64,000 nt of DNA from Nocardiopsis sp. CC223A (GCF_030766825.1 NZ_JASFDV010000019.1:1-64000), one strand, 5' to 3'; shown: positions 32,613 through 42,410, counted from the first letter of the stretch. Made by a program: numbers and translations. Notes: generated from the sequence alone by a model not told the origin.

Positions 32613-34109
32613 GTGCGTATCGTTCGCTTCGTCGGCGGCCTGCTGATCGGGCTCATCGCCCTGGCAATCGCCGTCACACTCTTCGTACTCTGGTTCGACT
32701 TCGCGACCGACATGGCCGCGGCGGCAGGGCTCGGCCCCGTCGGGTACGTGTTCCTCTGGCTCGCCTTCGGCGCCAATCTTCTGCTCTGGACCGTCGTCGG
32801 GCTGCTGCGCCTGGGCGACGACTCCGTCCGTACCGTGCTGCGGCGCGACGTCACGGCCGGCGAACGTCGCGCCGTCCGCTCTCGCGAGCGCGTCCTCGTC
32901 GGAGCCGGCGGCCCCGCCGACGGTGCCGAGGGCGCCGAGGCCGAGGGCGCTCCGGCGACCCGGGAGGGGGAGGACCCCCGGGACGCCACCCTCGCCGTGA
33001 TCATCCCCGCCCACAACGAGGAACCGGTCATCCACGGGGCCATCGGCTCGGCGCTGAGCCTGTTCCCCCGGTGGGACATCTACGTCGTGTCGGACTCCTC
33101 CAAGGACTCCACCGCCGAGATCGCCGCCAAGACCGGTGTCAACGTCCTGGAGCTGCTCACCAACCGCGGCAAGGCCGGGGCCATCGAGGCCGTCATCGAG
33201 GAGTTCGCGCTCACCGAGAACTACGACGGCGTGCTCATCCTCGACGCCGACACCGAACTCGACGAGGGGTACGTCGACGGGGTCCGGCGCCAGCTGCGCG
33301 ACCCCAAGGTCGCCGCCGTCGCCGGGTTCGTGGTGTCGGAGTGGAAGCCGCACGAGCGGACCTTCGTCGGGCGGATGATCTCCGCCTACCGGGACCGCCT
33401 CTACTTCATGCTCCAGTACTTCATGCGGTTCGGGCAGACCTGGCGGGGGACCAACGCGTCGTTCATCGTCCCCGGATTCGCCAGCGTGTACCGCAGCGAG
33501 GCGCTGCGGGAGATCGAGGTCAACCCCAAGGGCCTGGTCATCGAGGACTTCAACATGACGTTCGAGGTGCAGCACAAGCGCCTGGGGCGGATCTCGATGC
33601 GGCCGGACACCAAGGCCTACAGCCAGGACCCGTTCACGTTCTCCGACTACCGCAAGCAGGTGGGCCGGTGGACGCTGGGGTTCTGGCAGACGGTGCGCCG
33701 GCACGGGATCTGGCCCAGCATGTTCTGGGTGTTCCTCGGGCTGTACATCTTCGAGGTCGTGGTGGTCTCGCTCGTCCTGCTGCTGACCACGATCATCGCC
33801 GGGTTCGTCCTGGTCGGCACGATCGCCGGGGAGGCGTTCGTGGCGGTGCCCTTCGTGGGGACGTCGTTCACCGCGGTCACGGCGTTCCTGCCGCTGACGG
33901 CGCTGGCCATGGGCCTGCTCATCCCCGACTACATGCTCACCTGCGTCATGACCGCGATCCGGCGGCGGCCGTCGTACCTCGTGTACGGGCTGTTCTTCTT
34001 CCCGATCCGGGTGGTGGACGCCTTCATCACGCTCAAGATGATCCCGCGGGCCTGGACCGCCCGGTCGGACGGCCGGTGGGCCAGCCCCGACCGCGTCGCC
34101 AAGAAGTGA
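32613..34109 (+). CDS. Membrane GT2 glycosyltransferase (processive-type)
   Basis: The 498-aa protein has two N-terminal helices (about 5-28, 42-65), a family-2 catalytic domain (about 125-360) and several C-terminal helices. Catalytic motifs are PAHNEE (132-137), DAD (211-213), ED (311-312) and QxGRW (349-353), the set found in cellulose, hyaluronan and poly-GlcNAc synthases. It would polymerise or transfer sugars from a nucleotide donor across the membrane. It diverges from the WbqC/PIG-L/epimerase genes, so all four may act on one glycan. The start is GTG. Confidence 0.88.
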   Translation: MRIVRFVGGLLIGLIALAIAVTLFVLWFDFATDMAAAAGLGPVGYVFLWLAFGANLLLWTVVGLLRLGDDSVRTVLRRDVTAGERRAVRSRERVLVGAGGPADGAEGAEAEGAPATREGEDPRDATLAVIIPAHNEEPVIHGAIGSALSLFPRWDIYVVSDSSKDSTAEIAAKTGVNVLELLTNRGKAGAIEAVIEEFALTENYDGVLILDADTELDEGYVDGVRRQLRDPKVAAVAGFVVSEWKPHERTFVGRMISAYRDRLYFMLQYFMRFGQTWRGTNASFIVPGFASVYRSEALREIEVNPKGLVIEDFNMTFEVQHKRLGRISMRPDTKAYSQDPFTFSDYRKQVGRWTLGFWQTVRRHGIWPSMFWVFLGLYIFEVVVVSLVLLLTTIIAGFVLVGTIAGEAFVAVPFVGTSFTAVTAFLPLTALAMGLLIPDYMLTCVMTAIRRRPSYLVYGLFFFPIRVVDAFITLKMIPRAWTARSDGRWASPDRVAKK

Positions 34110-34255
34110 CCCCGCGCGGCGGGGTGGGCGCCGCGCGGTGTGGGGGACGGCACGCGCCACCCCGGGGGCGGCCGGTTTCGGACAGCGTTTAGCCTCGGAA
34201 AAGGGCCCCGGACCTTCGCGGGGTGCGAGATCGTCCGAGTGGGTGTGGAGCAACG

Positions 34256-34666
34256 GTGGACAAGAGCCGTGTGTCGTTGGGGTTGTACCGGGTGCTGGCC
34301 TATGTGACCGGTGTCTTCCTGCTGGGCCTGACCTTCGTGGCCATGCCCGCCAAGTACCTCATCGGGGAGACCGCCCGGTTCTCCCTGATGCCGGCGCCGT
34401 TCGGCCTGGAACAGTGGTTCGGGCCCGAGTCGCCGCTGATGCTGTTCATCGCCATGCCGCACGGCTACATCTACATGGTGTACGTGCTCGTGGTGCTGTG
34501 GGTCGCCCTCGACCGCCGCTGGAGCGCGCCCAAGACGCTCGGTGTGGTGCTGGCCGGCACCATCCCGGTCCTCGGCTTCGTGGTCGAGCACCGGGTCGTG
34601 CGGGCGGAGAAGGCGAAGGAGGCCGGGGACGCCGCTCCGGCTCAGGAGCCTGCGGCCGCGGGTTGA
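34256..34666 (+). CDS. DUF3817 integral membrane protein
   Basis: The 136-aa protein has three helices and the DUF3817 signature: a YRVLAYVTGVFLLGL start, PHGYIYMVYV (about 74-83) and WSAPKTLGVVLAGTIP (about 93-108). Function is unknown. GTG 34256 has GGAG 5 nt upstream. Its last residues (QEPAAAG and stop) are encoded by the first copy of a 155-bp tandem repeat that also encodes the SURF1 tail on the other strand. Confidence 0.82.
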   Translation: MDKSRVSLGLYRVLAYVTGVFLLGLTFVAMPAKYLIGETARFSLMPAPFGLEQWFGPESPLMLFIAMPHGYIYMVYVLVVLWVALDRRWSAPKTLGVVLAGTIPVLGFVVEHRVVRAEKAKEAGDAAPAQEPAAAG

Positions 34667-35106
34667 TCTTCTCCCGGGTCCGGGGCCTTCTCCGGTTCGG
34701 AGGGGGCCTCCTGTGCGTCCTGGGTCGCCCGCGCGTCCGTCGGTTCCCGCCGCATCGGCAGGGTCCGGGATACCAGGCCGGGGATGCCGTCCTGGTTCAG
34801 GAGCCTGCGGCCGCGGGTTGGTCTTCTCCCGGGTCAGGGGTCTTCTCCGGTTCGGAGGGGGCCTCCTGTGCGTCCTGGGTCGCCCGTGCGTCCGTCGGTT
34901 CCCGCCGCATCGGCAGGGTCCGGGATACCAGGCCGGGGATGCCGTCCTGGTTCAGGAGCCTGCGGCCGCGGGTTGGTCTTCTCCCGGGTCAGGGGTCTTC
35001 TCCGGTTCGGAGGGGGCCTCCTGTGCGTCCTGGGTCGCCCGCGCGTCCGTCGGTTCCCGCCGCATCGGCAGGGTCCGGGACACCAGGCCGGGGATGCCGT
35101 CCTGGT
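34642..35106. repeat. 155-bp tandem repeat, three copies plus a diverged fourth
   Basis: The sequence TCAGGAGCC starts copies at 34642, 34797, 34952 and 35107, exactly 155 bp apart. Copies 1-3 differ at only a few sites. The fourth (35107 to about 35250) is the real 3' end of the SURF1 gene and is more diverged in its distal third. Copies 2 and 3 share TTGGTC and GGGGTCTT where 1 and 4 have TTGATC and GGGGCCTT. Each unit contains the NotI-like palindrome GCGGCCGC. Units 2 and 3 encode nothing of their own. Confidence 0.92.
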
Positions 35107-35916
35107 TCAGGAGCCCGCGGCCGCGGGTTGATCTTCTCCCGGGTCAGGGGCCTTCTCCGGTTCGGAGGGGGCCTCCTGTGCGTCCTGGGTCGCCCGCGCG
35201 TCCGCCAGTTCCCGCCGCATCAGCAGGATCCAGAACACCAGGGCGGAGACGCCGAACATCGCCCACTGGACGGTGTAGCTCAGGCTGCGCCAGTTGACCG
35301 TGAACCCGGTGGGCGGCTCGGGCGGCGGCGCCGGGGTGAGGCCCTCGACCGCAGGATCGCCCGCGGGCAGGATGACGTACCCCTCGTAGAGGGGGTGGTC
35401 CCACTCGTTGACCAGCAGCGAGGTGGCGATCCGTTCCACCGTCCCGTCCTCGGTGGCGACGGGGGTGAAGCCGCCGTCGGAGACCGGCGGCAGCAGCCAG
35501 CCGGTGACGGTCACCTCGTCGTCGGGGACCCCGGGGGCCGCCGTGCCCTCGGGGACCCAGCCGCGGTCGACGGTGACGGCGGAGCCGTCCTCGGTGACCA
35601 GCGGCAGGATGACGTCGTGGCCGCGGACACCGTCCTCGGTGCGCGGCACCAGCAGCGTGTCCTCGGGGGAGTAGCGGCCGGTGACGGTGACCGCCGTGTT
35701 GGCGAGGGTCTCCGGGTGCATGTACTCGCCGGGTTCGAGGAGGTCCTGGAGCGGTGCGGCGTCGGCGAGGTCCGCCACCGGATTGGTGATGACCTCGCGG
35801 TCCGGCTCGAAGGCGCGGACGAACTGCCAGGCGGTACCGGCGACGCACACCGCGGCGACCAGGAGGATGCCGAGGTGGATGCCGATCCATCGGGGACTGA
35901 GCAGCGGTGATCTCAC
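35107..35916 (-). CDS. SURF1-family protein
   Basis: This 269-aa protein has an N-terminal helix (about 10-30), an extracytoplasmic domain with VDRGWVP (about 115-121) and a C-terminal helix preceded by RSLSYTVQWAMFGV, the classic SURF1 layout. SURF1 proteins help insert haem a into cytochrome c oxidase. A Pro/Glu tail ends in DQPAAAGS. The GTG at 35916 is the likely start. It converges with DUF3817, with the tandem repeat between them. Confidence 0.85.
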   Translation of the reverse strand: MRSPLLSPRWIGIHLGILLVAAVCVAGTAWQFVRAFEPDREVITNPVADLADAAPLQDLLEPGEYMHPETLANTAVTVTGRYSPEDTLLVPRTEDGVRGHDVILPLVTEDGSAVTVDRGWVPEGTAAPGVPDDEVTVTGWLLPPVSDGGFTPVATEDGTVERIATSLLVNEWDHPLYEGYVILPAGDPAVEGLTPAPPPEPPTGFTVNWRSLSYTVQWAMFGVSALVFWILLMRRELADARATQDAQEAPSEPEKAPDPGEDQPAAAGS

Positions 35917-36297
35917 CCGACCAGGCTATGTGCGCCTTCGGAGGAGTCGGTCATGACCCCGGGTTGACACTGCGCGCGGTGGCTTGGGGCGGCATCGACG
36001 GAGGAATGGCGATCACTTTAAGTAAGTTCTCGTGACACAGGGTTGTCTACCGAGGTCGGGGTGGGTAGTGTCTCTATCAACGCGGAACGACAAAGTCGCT
36101 CCGGGGCCGCAGAGGCACCGAGCGCACCGAGCCGCCCGCGTGCGGACCTTTCAGGCCGCGACTCCAGGGGGGAGGAGTCGCAGGCCGCTTCCCAGGCGAG
36201 GGACGCTTCCGTACTTTGAGGGGGGATGCGGAAGCGGCCCTCGCCGCCTTTCGCGGCGGGGTGCGCCTTCGGGCGCACCCCGTTCGCGTGTCCGGGG
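35917..36297. other. Intergenic region with a perfect UUCG-loop hairpin
   Basis: The region holds the SURF1 promoter and, at 36257-36282, an 11-bp perfect hairpin CGGGGTGCGCC/GGCGCACCCCG with a TTCG tetraloop. The hairpin should terminate the toxin-antitoxin transcript coming from the right. I see no gene in the rest. Confidence 0.6.
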
Positions 36298-36819
36298 TCA
36301 CTGCCGAGGGCGGGTGCGGTACGCGGTCCACAGGTCCACGGCCTGCTCCAGGCCGAGTGCGGCCACTTCTTCGGGGGGGACGCCGGCGGTATGGATCAGG
36401 CGGTCGGCCAGCCACCCCGGGACCGGTTCACGCGCGGGTCGGAGGTCGGACGGAGGCACTCCGGCGCCCCGGCCCAAGTGTTCGATGACGGCGGCGAGCC
36501 GCTGCACGGCGGGAGTGTTCCCGGGTGCCTGACGCACTCTTCGCGCGGCCTCGGAGTAGACCTGGGCGTCCGCCCGGGCGCCGACCGCCCAGATTTCGCA
36601 GACCTCCACGTTCTTGTCGTCGGTCACGCGGTACACCACACGCCAGGTGCTGCGGCCGACGATCAGTTTGCGGAACCCCGTGAGCTCCCCGCCCAGAGGG
36701 TATCCGGCCTCCGGGTTCCCCTCCAGGAGCAGGATCTTCTTGAGGACTTTCGGTACGACGTCCGGACCGAGGCGGCGCAGATCGTCGAGCGCGGCGTCGG
36801 TGAAGGCGATCTCGGCCAT
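36298..36819 (-). CDS. RelE/ParE-type toxin with C-terminal extension
   Basis: This 173-aa protein has a RelE-superfamily domain in residues 1-90 (FTDAALDDLRRLG, GFRKLIVGRSTWRVVYRVTDDKNVEVCEIWAVGAR). Typical toxins are about 85-95 aa, so residues ~95-173 form an unusual extra helical region with PPSDLRPAREPVPGWLADR. It would cleave mRNA at the ribosome if active. Its ATG overlaps the antitoxin stop by 1 nt (TGATG), giving coupled expression. Confidence 0.8.
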   Translation of the reverse strand: MAEIAFTDAALDDLRRLGPDVVPKVLKKILLLEGNPEAGYPLGGELTGFRKLIVGRSTWRVVYRVTDDKNVEVCEIWAVGARADAQVYSEAARRVRQAPGNTPAVQRLAAVIEHLGRGAGVPPSDLRPAREPVPGWLADRLIHTAGVPPEEVAALGLEQAVDLWTAYRTRPRQ

Positions 36820-37124
36820 CAGTCCTCGGGCAGTTCTTCGAGCGAGGCACGGCTGTGCCCGAAGGCGGACAGCACGTCGTCCATGGAGGTCCGTCGGCCG
36901 TTGTCCGTGAGCGCCCGGGCCATCACGAGGGCCAAGTCCCTGAGGTCGGCCTCGGCCTGCTCCAGGTCGGCCAGCCGGGCGAAGGAGACCACGGCCGCGA
37001 CCGGCTCGTGTCTTCTGGTCACGATGATCTCGGTGCCCTGCTCCGCGTCGTGGACGATGCCCGCGACACCGCGTCTGGCCGCATCGGTGACGCTGATCCG
37101 CTGGGGGTGCTCAAGAATCGCCAT
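36819..37124 (-). CDS. Phd/YefM-type antitoxin
   Basis: The 101-aa partner of the RelE-like toxin has an N-terminal DNA-binding Phd fold (RISVTDAARRGVAGIVHDAEQGTEIIVTRRHEPVAAVVS) and an acidic C-terminal region for toxin binding. On the minus strand, a TATACA -10 (37133-37138) lies 8 nt before the ATG, so translation may be leaderless. Autoregulation is usual for the family. Confidence 0.85.
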   Translation of the reverse strand: MAILEHPQRISVTDAARRGVAGIVHDAEQGTEIIVTRRHEPVAAVVSFARLADLEQAEADLRDLALVMARALTDNGRRTSMDDVLSAFGHSRASLEELPED

Positions 37125-37164
37125 TCCTCAACTGTATAGAAAAATGTGCAGGTCGCCAACGGGG

Positions 37165-37404
37165 TCATTCCGCGGCGGTCGCGGTGCGCCGGGCCAGGGG
37201 GAAAGGGAGGGCGTAGGCGAGGGTGACGCCCAGCATGAGGCCGGTGGGGACGGCGGCGAAACCCATGCCGATCGCCGGTCCGAGGGAGAGTCCGAGGGGC
37301 CGGTCGGGGAGGTGCTCCGTGCCTTCGTCATGTGCGCCATCCTCGCCGCGGGGCCGCCGGGCCGGTAGGAGCAGTTGCCGGCGGCCCGGGACGACGGTCG
37401 TCAT
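37165..37404 (-). CDS. Small membrane protein, hypothetical
   Basis: The 79-aa product begins with a polar Arg-rich segment and ends with LSLGPAIGMGFAAVPTGLMLGVTLAYALPFPLARR, a Gly/Ala-rich hydrophobic stretch found in small actinobacterial membrane proteins. The start (ATG 37404) lacks a convincing ribosome site. It could be a spurious frame; the membrane-like C-terminus is the main support. Confidence 0.4.
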   Translation of the reverse strand: MTTVVPGRRQLLLPARRPRGEDGAHDEGTEHLPDRPLGLSLGPAIGMGFAAVPTGLMLGVTLAYALPFPLARRTATAAE

Positions 37405-37596
37405 CCCGGGCGGCGGTGTTCCTCGCGCGCCCACGTCAGGGGCGGCACGCAGGGGGTGCTCCGATGAGGTCACGGCCGCCCGTCCGGTCGCGTGCGGCGG
37501 CTTCTCCGGGCGGGCCGACAGATCCCGTGGAAGACGGCCGGTCGGCGTCGGCCCGTGAGCCGGACCCGCCGGAGAAGCCACCGCACATCCTCACGG

Positions 37597-38109
37597 TCAG
37601 CCCATGGTCTTCTGGCCGTCGAGGGACTCGCGGATGATGTCGGCGTGGCCGCAGTGCTGGGCGGTCTCGCGGAGGATGTGCAGGAGTACGTCGCGGACCG
37701 ACCAGGCGGCGCCCTGCTCGAACCACGGGGCCTCCGGGAGCGGGTGGCCCGCATCCAGGTCGGGCAGTGAGCGGACGTACTCCTCGGTCGCGGCCGCGAC
37801 ACGACCGTAGTGGGCGAGGGTGCTCTCCAGGGTCTCGCCGGCCGACAGGGTGAAACTGTCGGCCTGCTCCTTCCAGACGGCCGGGTCCTCGTAGTCGACC
37901 GGCTCGGCGGGCGGGCCGTCCTGGGCGAACCGGATCCACTTCTCCTCGACCCGCGTCACGTGCTTGACCAGGCCCGCCAGGGTCAGCTCGCTGTCGGTGG
38001 TGCGCCGGGAGGCCTGCTCGTCGTCGAGCCCCTTGACCGTGTGCCGGAGGAAGTCCCGCTGGTCCGCGAGCATCTTCAGGATGGAGGTGCGCTCGGTGTC
38101 CGTCGTCAT
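37597..38109 (-). CDS. DinB/DUF664-family protein
   Basis: The 170-aa four-helix protein has the metal-binding His set: LVKHVTRVEEKW (His about 49) and LLHILRETAQHCGHADIIRE (about 143-162). Members include mycothiol- and bacillithiol-dependent enzymes and detoxification factors. The start ATG 38109 fits the family. It is monocistronic. Confidence 0.85.
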   Translation of the reverse strand: MTTDTERTSILKMLADQRDFLRHTVKGLDDEQASRRTTDSELTLAGLVKHVTRVEEKWIRFAQDGPPAEPVDYEDPAVWKEQADSFTLSAGETLESTLAHYGRVAAATEEYVRSLPDLDAGHPLPEAPWFEQGAAWSVRDVLLHILRETAQHCGHADIIRESLDGQKTMG

Positions 38110-38250
38110 CGTGGCCGCCTTCTGGGTCGCCGTCTCGGTGGTACCACCCTAGAAAGCGTGGAGGTCAGGTTCTGTCCTCCATTGGCGGAGAACATGAGTG
38201 GTGTCCGGGCGCTTACGGATACCCTGGCGTTCTGGCGACTCGGAGGCCTC

Positions 38251-39015
38251 ATGACCATTCCGCTCCAGTACCGGATCGACGGACCGCGGCACGCGCCCGT
38301 CGTGCTGCTCGTCCCACCGTTCGGCACCACCATGTCGGTGTGGGAGCCGCAGATGCCCGAGCTGACCCGCAACCGCCGGGTCCTGCGGATCAACCACCGC
38401 GGCCACGGCTCCTCGCCGGTCGCGGTCGGCTCGTGCGGGATCGAGGACCTCGCCCTGGACGTGCTCGCGCTGCTGGAGAAGCTGGACCTGGCACGGGTGT
38501 CGGCTGTGGGCGCCGGGTTCGCCGCCTCGCTGGTGGTGTGGATCGCCGCCAACTCGCCGCGCACCCTGGAGCGGATCGCCCTGCTGGCGGCGGCGCCGCG
38601 CACGCCCCCCGCGCACAGGTGGAGCCGCCTGGCGGACCGGGTGCGCGAGGACGGGATGGAGTCGGTGCTGGCCGACGTGTCGCTGCCCTGGTTCACCCCC
38701 GACATGGTGCAGGAGCGCCCCGACGTGGTGGAACGGTTCACCGGGGAGCTGGGCCGGATCGACCCCGCGACGTTCGCCTCGGTGTGCGACGCGGTGCACA
38801 CGATGGACCAGCGGCACCTGGTGGCGGGCGTGCGGGTGCCCGCCCTGGTCGTGTCGGCCGCGCACGATCCGATGCTGCCGCCCGGGCACGGGCGCAGGCT
38901 CGCCGACGGCATCGCCCACTCCCGGTTCGAGGTCGTCACGGGAGCCGCGCACCTGCTCGGTGTGGAGCGGGCGGACCGGGTCAACGAGCTGCTGGTGGAG
39001 CACGTGGCCCCGTGA
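38251..39015 (+). CDS. Alpha/beta hydrolase-fold protein lacking the nucleophile serine
   Basis: The 254-aa protein resembles 3-oxoadipate enol-lactonases (VLLVPPFGTTMSVWEPQM, NHRGHGSS). The acid Asp (AAHDPMLPP, about 208) and His (GAAHLLGVE, about 235) are present, but the nucleophile elbow reads VGAGFAA (86-92): Gly 89 replaces the Ser of G-x-S-x-G. It is therefore probably not an ordinary esterase. GGAGG precedes ATG 38251. Confidence 0.82.
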   Translation: MTIPLQYRIDGPRHAPVVLLVPPFGTTMSVWEPQMPELTRNRRVLRINHRGHGSSPVAVGSCGIEDLALDVLALLEKLDLARVSAVGAGFAASLVVWIAANSPRTLERIALLAAAPRTPPAHRWSRLADRVREDGMESVLADVSLPWFTPDMVQERPDVVERFTGELGRIDPATFASVCDAVHTMDQRHLVAGVRVPALVVSAAHDPMLPPGHGRRLADGIAHSRFEVVTGAAHLLGVERADRVNELLVEHVAP

Positions 39016-39016
39016 T

Positions 39017-39409
39017 TCAGATGAGCGGGCTGCTGATCTCCAGCAGGTAGCCGTCCGGGTCGCGGAAGTGGGCGGCGCGGATCCCCCAGGCCGTCCAGTC
39101 GCGCGGCGCCATCACCTGGCGCGCCCCGTCGGCGACCAGCCGGGCGGCGGTCGCGTCCACGTCGTCCACCTCGAACACCACGGCCATCCGGTCCTGGTGG
39201 GGCAGTTCGGGGTCGGCGGTGTCCGTCTCCAGGGCCTCGGCCATCACCTCGCGCTGGTTGAGCACCAGGCGGGTGGTGGAGTCCACGTCGAACTCGGCGT
39301 AGCGGCTGTGCTCGTCACCGCGCAGCACGGGGAGCTTGAGCACGTCGGAGTAGAACCGGAAGCAGGCTTCGTAGTCGTCGACGAGTAGGCGGATGTAGCT
39401 ACAGCGCAT
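39017..39409 (-). CDS. VOC (glyoxalase/bleomycin-resistance) family protein
   Basis: The 130-aa protein has two beta-alpha-beta-beta-beta modules. The N-terminal YIRLLVDDYEACFRFYSDVL and the C-terminal AAHFRDPDGYLLEI motif with a metal-ligand Glu are typical. Function (isomerase, dioxygenase or drug binding) is unknown. It is tail to tail with the hydrolase gene, 1 bp apart. Confidence 0.85.
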   Translation of the reverse strand: MRCSYIRLLVDDYEACFRFYSDVLKLPVLRGDEHSRYAEFDVDSTTRLVLNQREVMAEALETDTADPELPHQDRMAVVFEVDDVDATAARLVADGARQVMAPRDWTAWGIRAAHFRDPDGYLLEISSPLI

Positions 39410-39635
39410 CTCGGGGGCCTCCCAGCGGGGTCTGCGGTCGTCGGCACCAGTGTGGCGCCTCGGGGCGGCGCCCTTCCTGAGTATCCGTACCCGGTTTCCG
39501 GGTCCAGGGGGGTGCCGACACGGGGACGGGGGATTTCCGCGGCCTGTCCGGATGCGGCCACACCCCCGCATCCAGCTGCGCTTTCGCCGGGGAGGGCCCG
39601 CCTGCGGCAGGCCGTATCACTTCTGCGTCCAAGTG

Positions 39636-39671
39636 TAGTGCTTGTTCTGTCGAATGTAGTACATGTACTAT
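39636..39671 (+). promoter_or_regulatory. Promoter with perfect 14-bp palindromic operator of the ABC operon
   Basis: TAGTACATGTACTA (39657-39670) is a perfect palindrome; an imperfect copy TAGTGCTTGTTCT (39636-39648) lies 21 bp upstream, two helical turns away. A -35 TTGTTC (39642-39647) and -10 TACTAT (39666-39671) with 18-bp spacing run through both, so a bound repressor would block RNA polymerase. GGAGG precedes the first gene. The rest of 39410-39635 has no gene. Confidence 0.65.
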
Positions 39672-39707
39672 CGATCGCAGCAGAGAGACAACGAAGGAGG
39701 TACGGAC

Positions 39708-40675
<968 letters not shown>

Positions 40676-40679
<4 letters not shown>

Positions 40680-41545
40680 ACCCCGTTCCCAAGACCGTCC
40701 CCAACGCCGTCCGCGCCGGGTTCTCGCGCGGCTGGATCGAGTTCAAGAACTCGTTCACCAGTCCCGGGGAGGTGATCGGCGGCTATCTCGCCATGCCCCT
40801 CGTGTTCATCGTCCTGACGCTGTTCGTCGGGGACGACACCGTCGACGGAAGCGGCACCCCGGTCGCCGCGATGGTGATGACCGGCGGGGTGTCGGTGCTG
40901 CTGCTCATGCTCGGCACCGCCACGGTCGCCCAGGTCATCGGCAGCGAACGCGAGGACGGGACCCTGCTGCGGGCCCGCGTCGCCCCCGCCGGGATGGTGG
41001 GGTACGCGGTCGGCAAGACCTGGCACCTCGTCACCATGTCCGCGGCGGCCCTGGCGCTCATGCTGGCACCCGGCCTGGTCCTCATCGACGGGTTCGCGGT
41101 CCAGGGCCCGACCGGTGCGTTCACCCTCGTCTGGGTGACGGTGCTCTCCCTGACGGCCCTGGCGCCGATCGGCGCGGTCCTCGGCGCCACCCTGAGCAAC
41201 CCGCGCACCGGTGTCGGCCTGATCATGATCCCGGTGATCGGGCTGACCATGGTCTCCGGGATCATGTCCCCGATCTCGGTGATGCCCCCCTGGCTCCAGA
41301 CGGTCGCCCAGGTCTTCCCCGTCTACTGGTCCGGCATGGGTGTGCGCGCCGCCCTGCTCCCCGAGGCCCACGCCGCCGCCGAGCTCGCGGGGACCTGGCA
41401 GCTGCCGCAGGTCGCCGGGGTTCTGGCACTGTGGGCCGTGGTCGGGTTCGTGGCCGCGCAGTGGGTGCTGCGCCGGATGACCCGCAGGACGTCGGGATCG
41501 AGGGTCCAAGCGGCCCGGGAGAAGGCGATGCAGCGTGCCTACTGA
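40676..41545 (+). CDS. ABC-2-type permease
   Basis: The 289-aa protein has six helices and the ABC-2 layout: SEREDGTLLRARVAPAGM coupling region (about 89-106) and ISVMPPWLQTVAQVFPVYW near helix 5. With the upstream ATPase it should form a drug, lipid or peptide exporter of unknown substrate. It overlaps the regulator gene downstream by 11 nt, so the three are cotranscribed. Confidence 0.9.
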
Positions 41546-41816
41546 GGAGAAGAGGGGTGGGACCGGCCGCCGCGGCAGGGCGGCGGCCGGTCCGGCCGAG
41601 GTCATCTACAACCGCATCGCGATGCTGCGGGCGGAGCGGGACGTGTCCCGCCGCCAGCTCGCCGAGGCGCTCGGGGTGCACTACCAGACCGTGGGCTACC
41701 TGGAGCGGGGCGAGTACAGCCCCAGCCTCCACCTGGCCCTGAGGATCGCCCGCTACTTCGAGGTCCCGGTGGAGGTCGTGTTCTCCACCGAGCCCTTCCC
41801 CCGCATCGGCGGCTGA
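41535..41816 (+). CDS. XRE-family HTH regulator
   Basis: The 93-aa protein has a single helix-turn-helix of the Cro/C1 type (NRIAMLRAERDVSRRQLAEALGVHYQTVGYLERGEYSPSLHLALRIARYF, about 26-75). It may control its own operon; the 39657 palindrome is a candidate site, although XRE sites of this shape are not the only possibility. The GTG lies inside the permease gene. Confidence 0.88.
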   Translation: MPTEEKRGGTGRRGRAAAGPAEVIYNRIAMLRAERDVSRRQLAEALGVHYQTVGYLERGEYSPSLHLALRIARYFEVPVEVVFSTEPFPRIGG

Positions 41817-41853
41817 GCCGCCGCACCCGACCGCACCACCACGAAGGATCGCC

Positions 41854-42408
41854 ATGTTCATCGGACAGCCGGACGGCCGCACCCAGGAGCGCATCCGCGC
41901 CATGATCGAGAACCCGCGGCGGCGGGCGTTCTGGGCGGCCCGCTCGCGCCGCCGCGTCGCGGTCGCCGCTTGGGCGGCCAGCACGTCGGCGACCGCGCTT
42001 TTCCTCGTCCTCCCCCTGGTCATCGACGACTCGTGGCCCCCGGCCTCGCTGATCTTTCTGGTCGGGTTCCTGGTCGCGATAGTGCTGACCATGGTGCTCG
42101 CCACCCAGATCAACATCGCCGCACGCTGGGTGATGGGCTACCGCGGCCTGGACGAGTTCCAGCGGGCGGAGATGGACCGGGCCACCCGGCTCGGCCACCA
42201 CGTGACCGCCGGACTGGCGACCCTGCTCATCGGTGTGACCGCGGCCTTCGCGACGGCGGCTCCCGGGATCGACATGGACGCGGAGCTGCCGCTGGCCGTG
42301 TTGACGCCGCTGGTGCTCTTCACCGCCATGCTGCACGCCGCGTTCCCCGCCTGCTACCTGGCCTGGACCCGCCCTGACGAGGGTCCCGACGACGAAGACG
42401 ACGTCTGA
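41854..42408 (+). CDS. Four-helix membrane protein of the exporter operon
   Basis: The 184-aa protein has four hydrophobic segments (about 35-58, 66-90, 117-138, 147-168). The block YRGLDEFQRAEMDRATRLGHH (about 96-116) between helices 2 and 3 is characteristic of actinobacterial membrane proteins encoded next to XRE regulators. It starts 37 bp after the regulator gene and is likely the last gene of the operon. Function is unknown. Confidence 0.75.
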   Translation: MFIGQPDGRTQERIRAMIENPRRRAFWAARSRRRVAVAAWAASTSATALFLVLPLVIDDSWPPASLIFLVGFLVAIVLTMVLATQINIAARWVMGYRGLDEFQRAEMDRATRLGHHVTAGLATLLIGVTAAFATAAPGIDMDAELPLAVLTPLVLFTAMLHAAFPACYLAWTRPDEGPDDEDDV

Positions 42409-42410
42409 TC

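Noticed and set aside
34138..35910. 590-codon plus-strand frame across the tandem repeats
   Set aside because: It is open only because of composition; the repeat period (155) shifts frame each copy, and the frame overlaps SURF1 entirely on the other strand.
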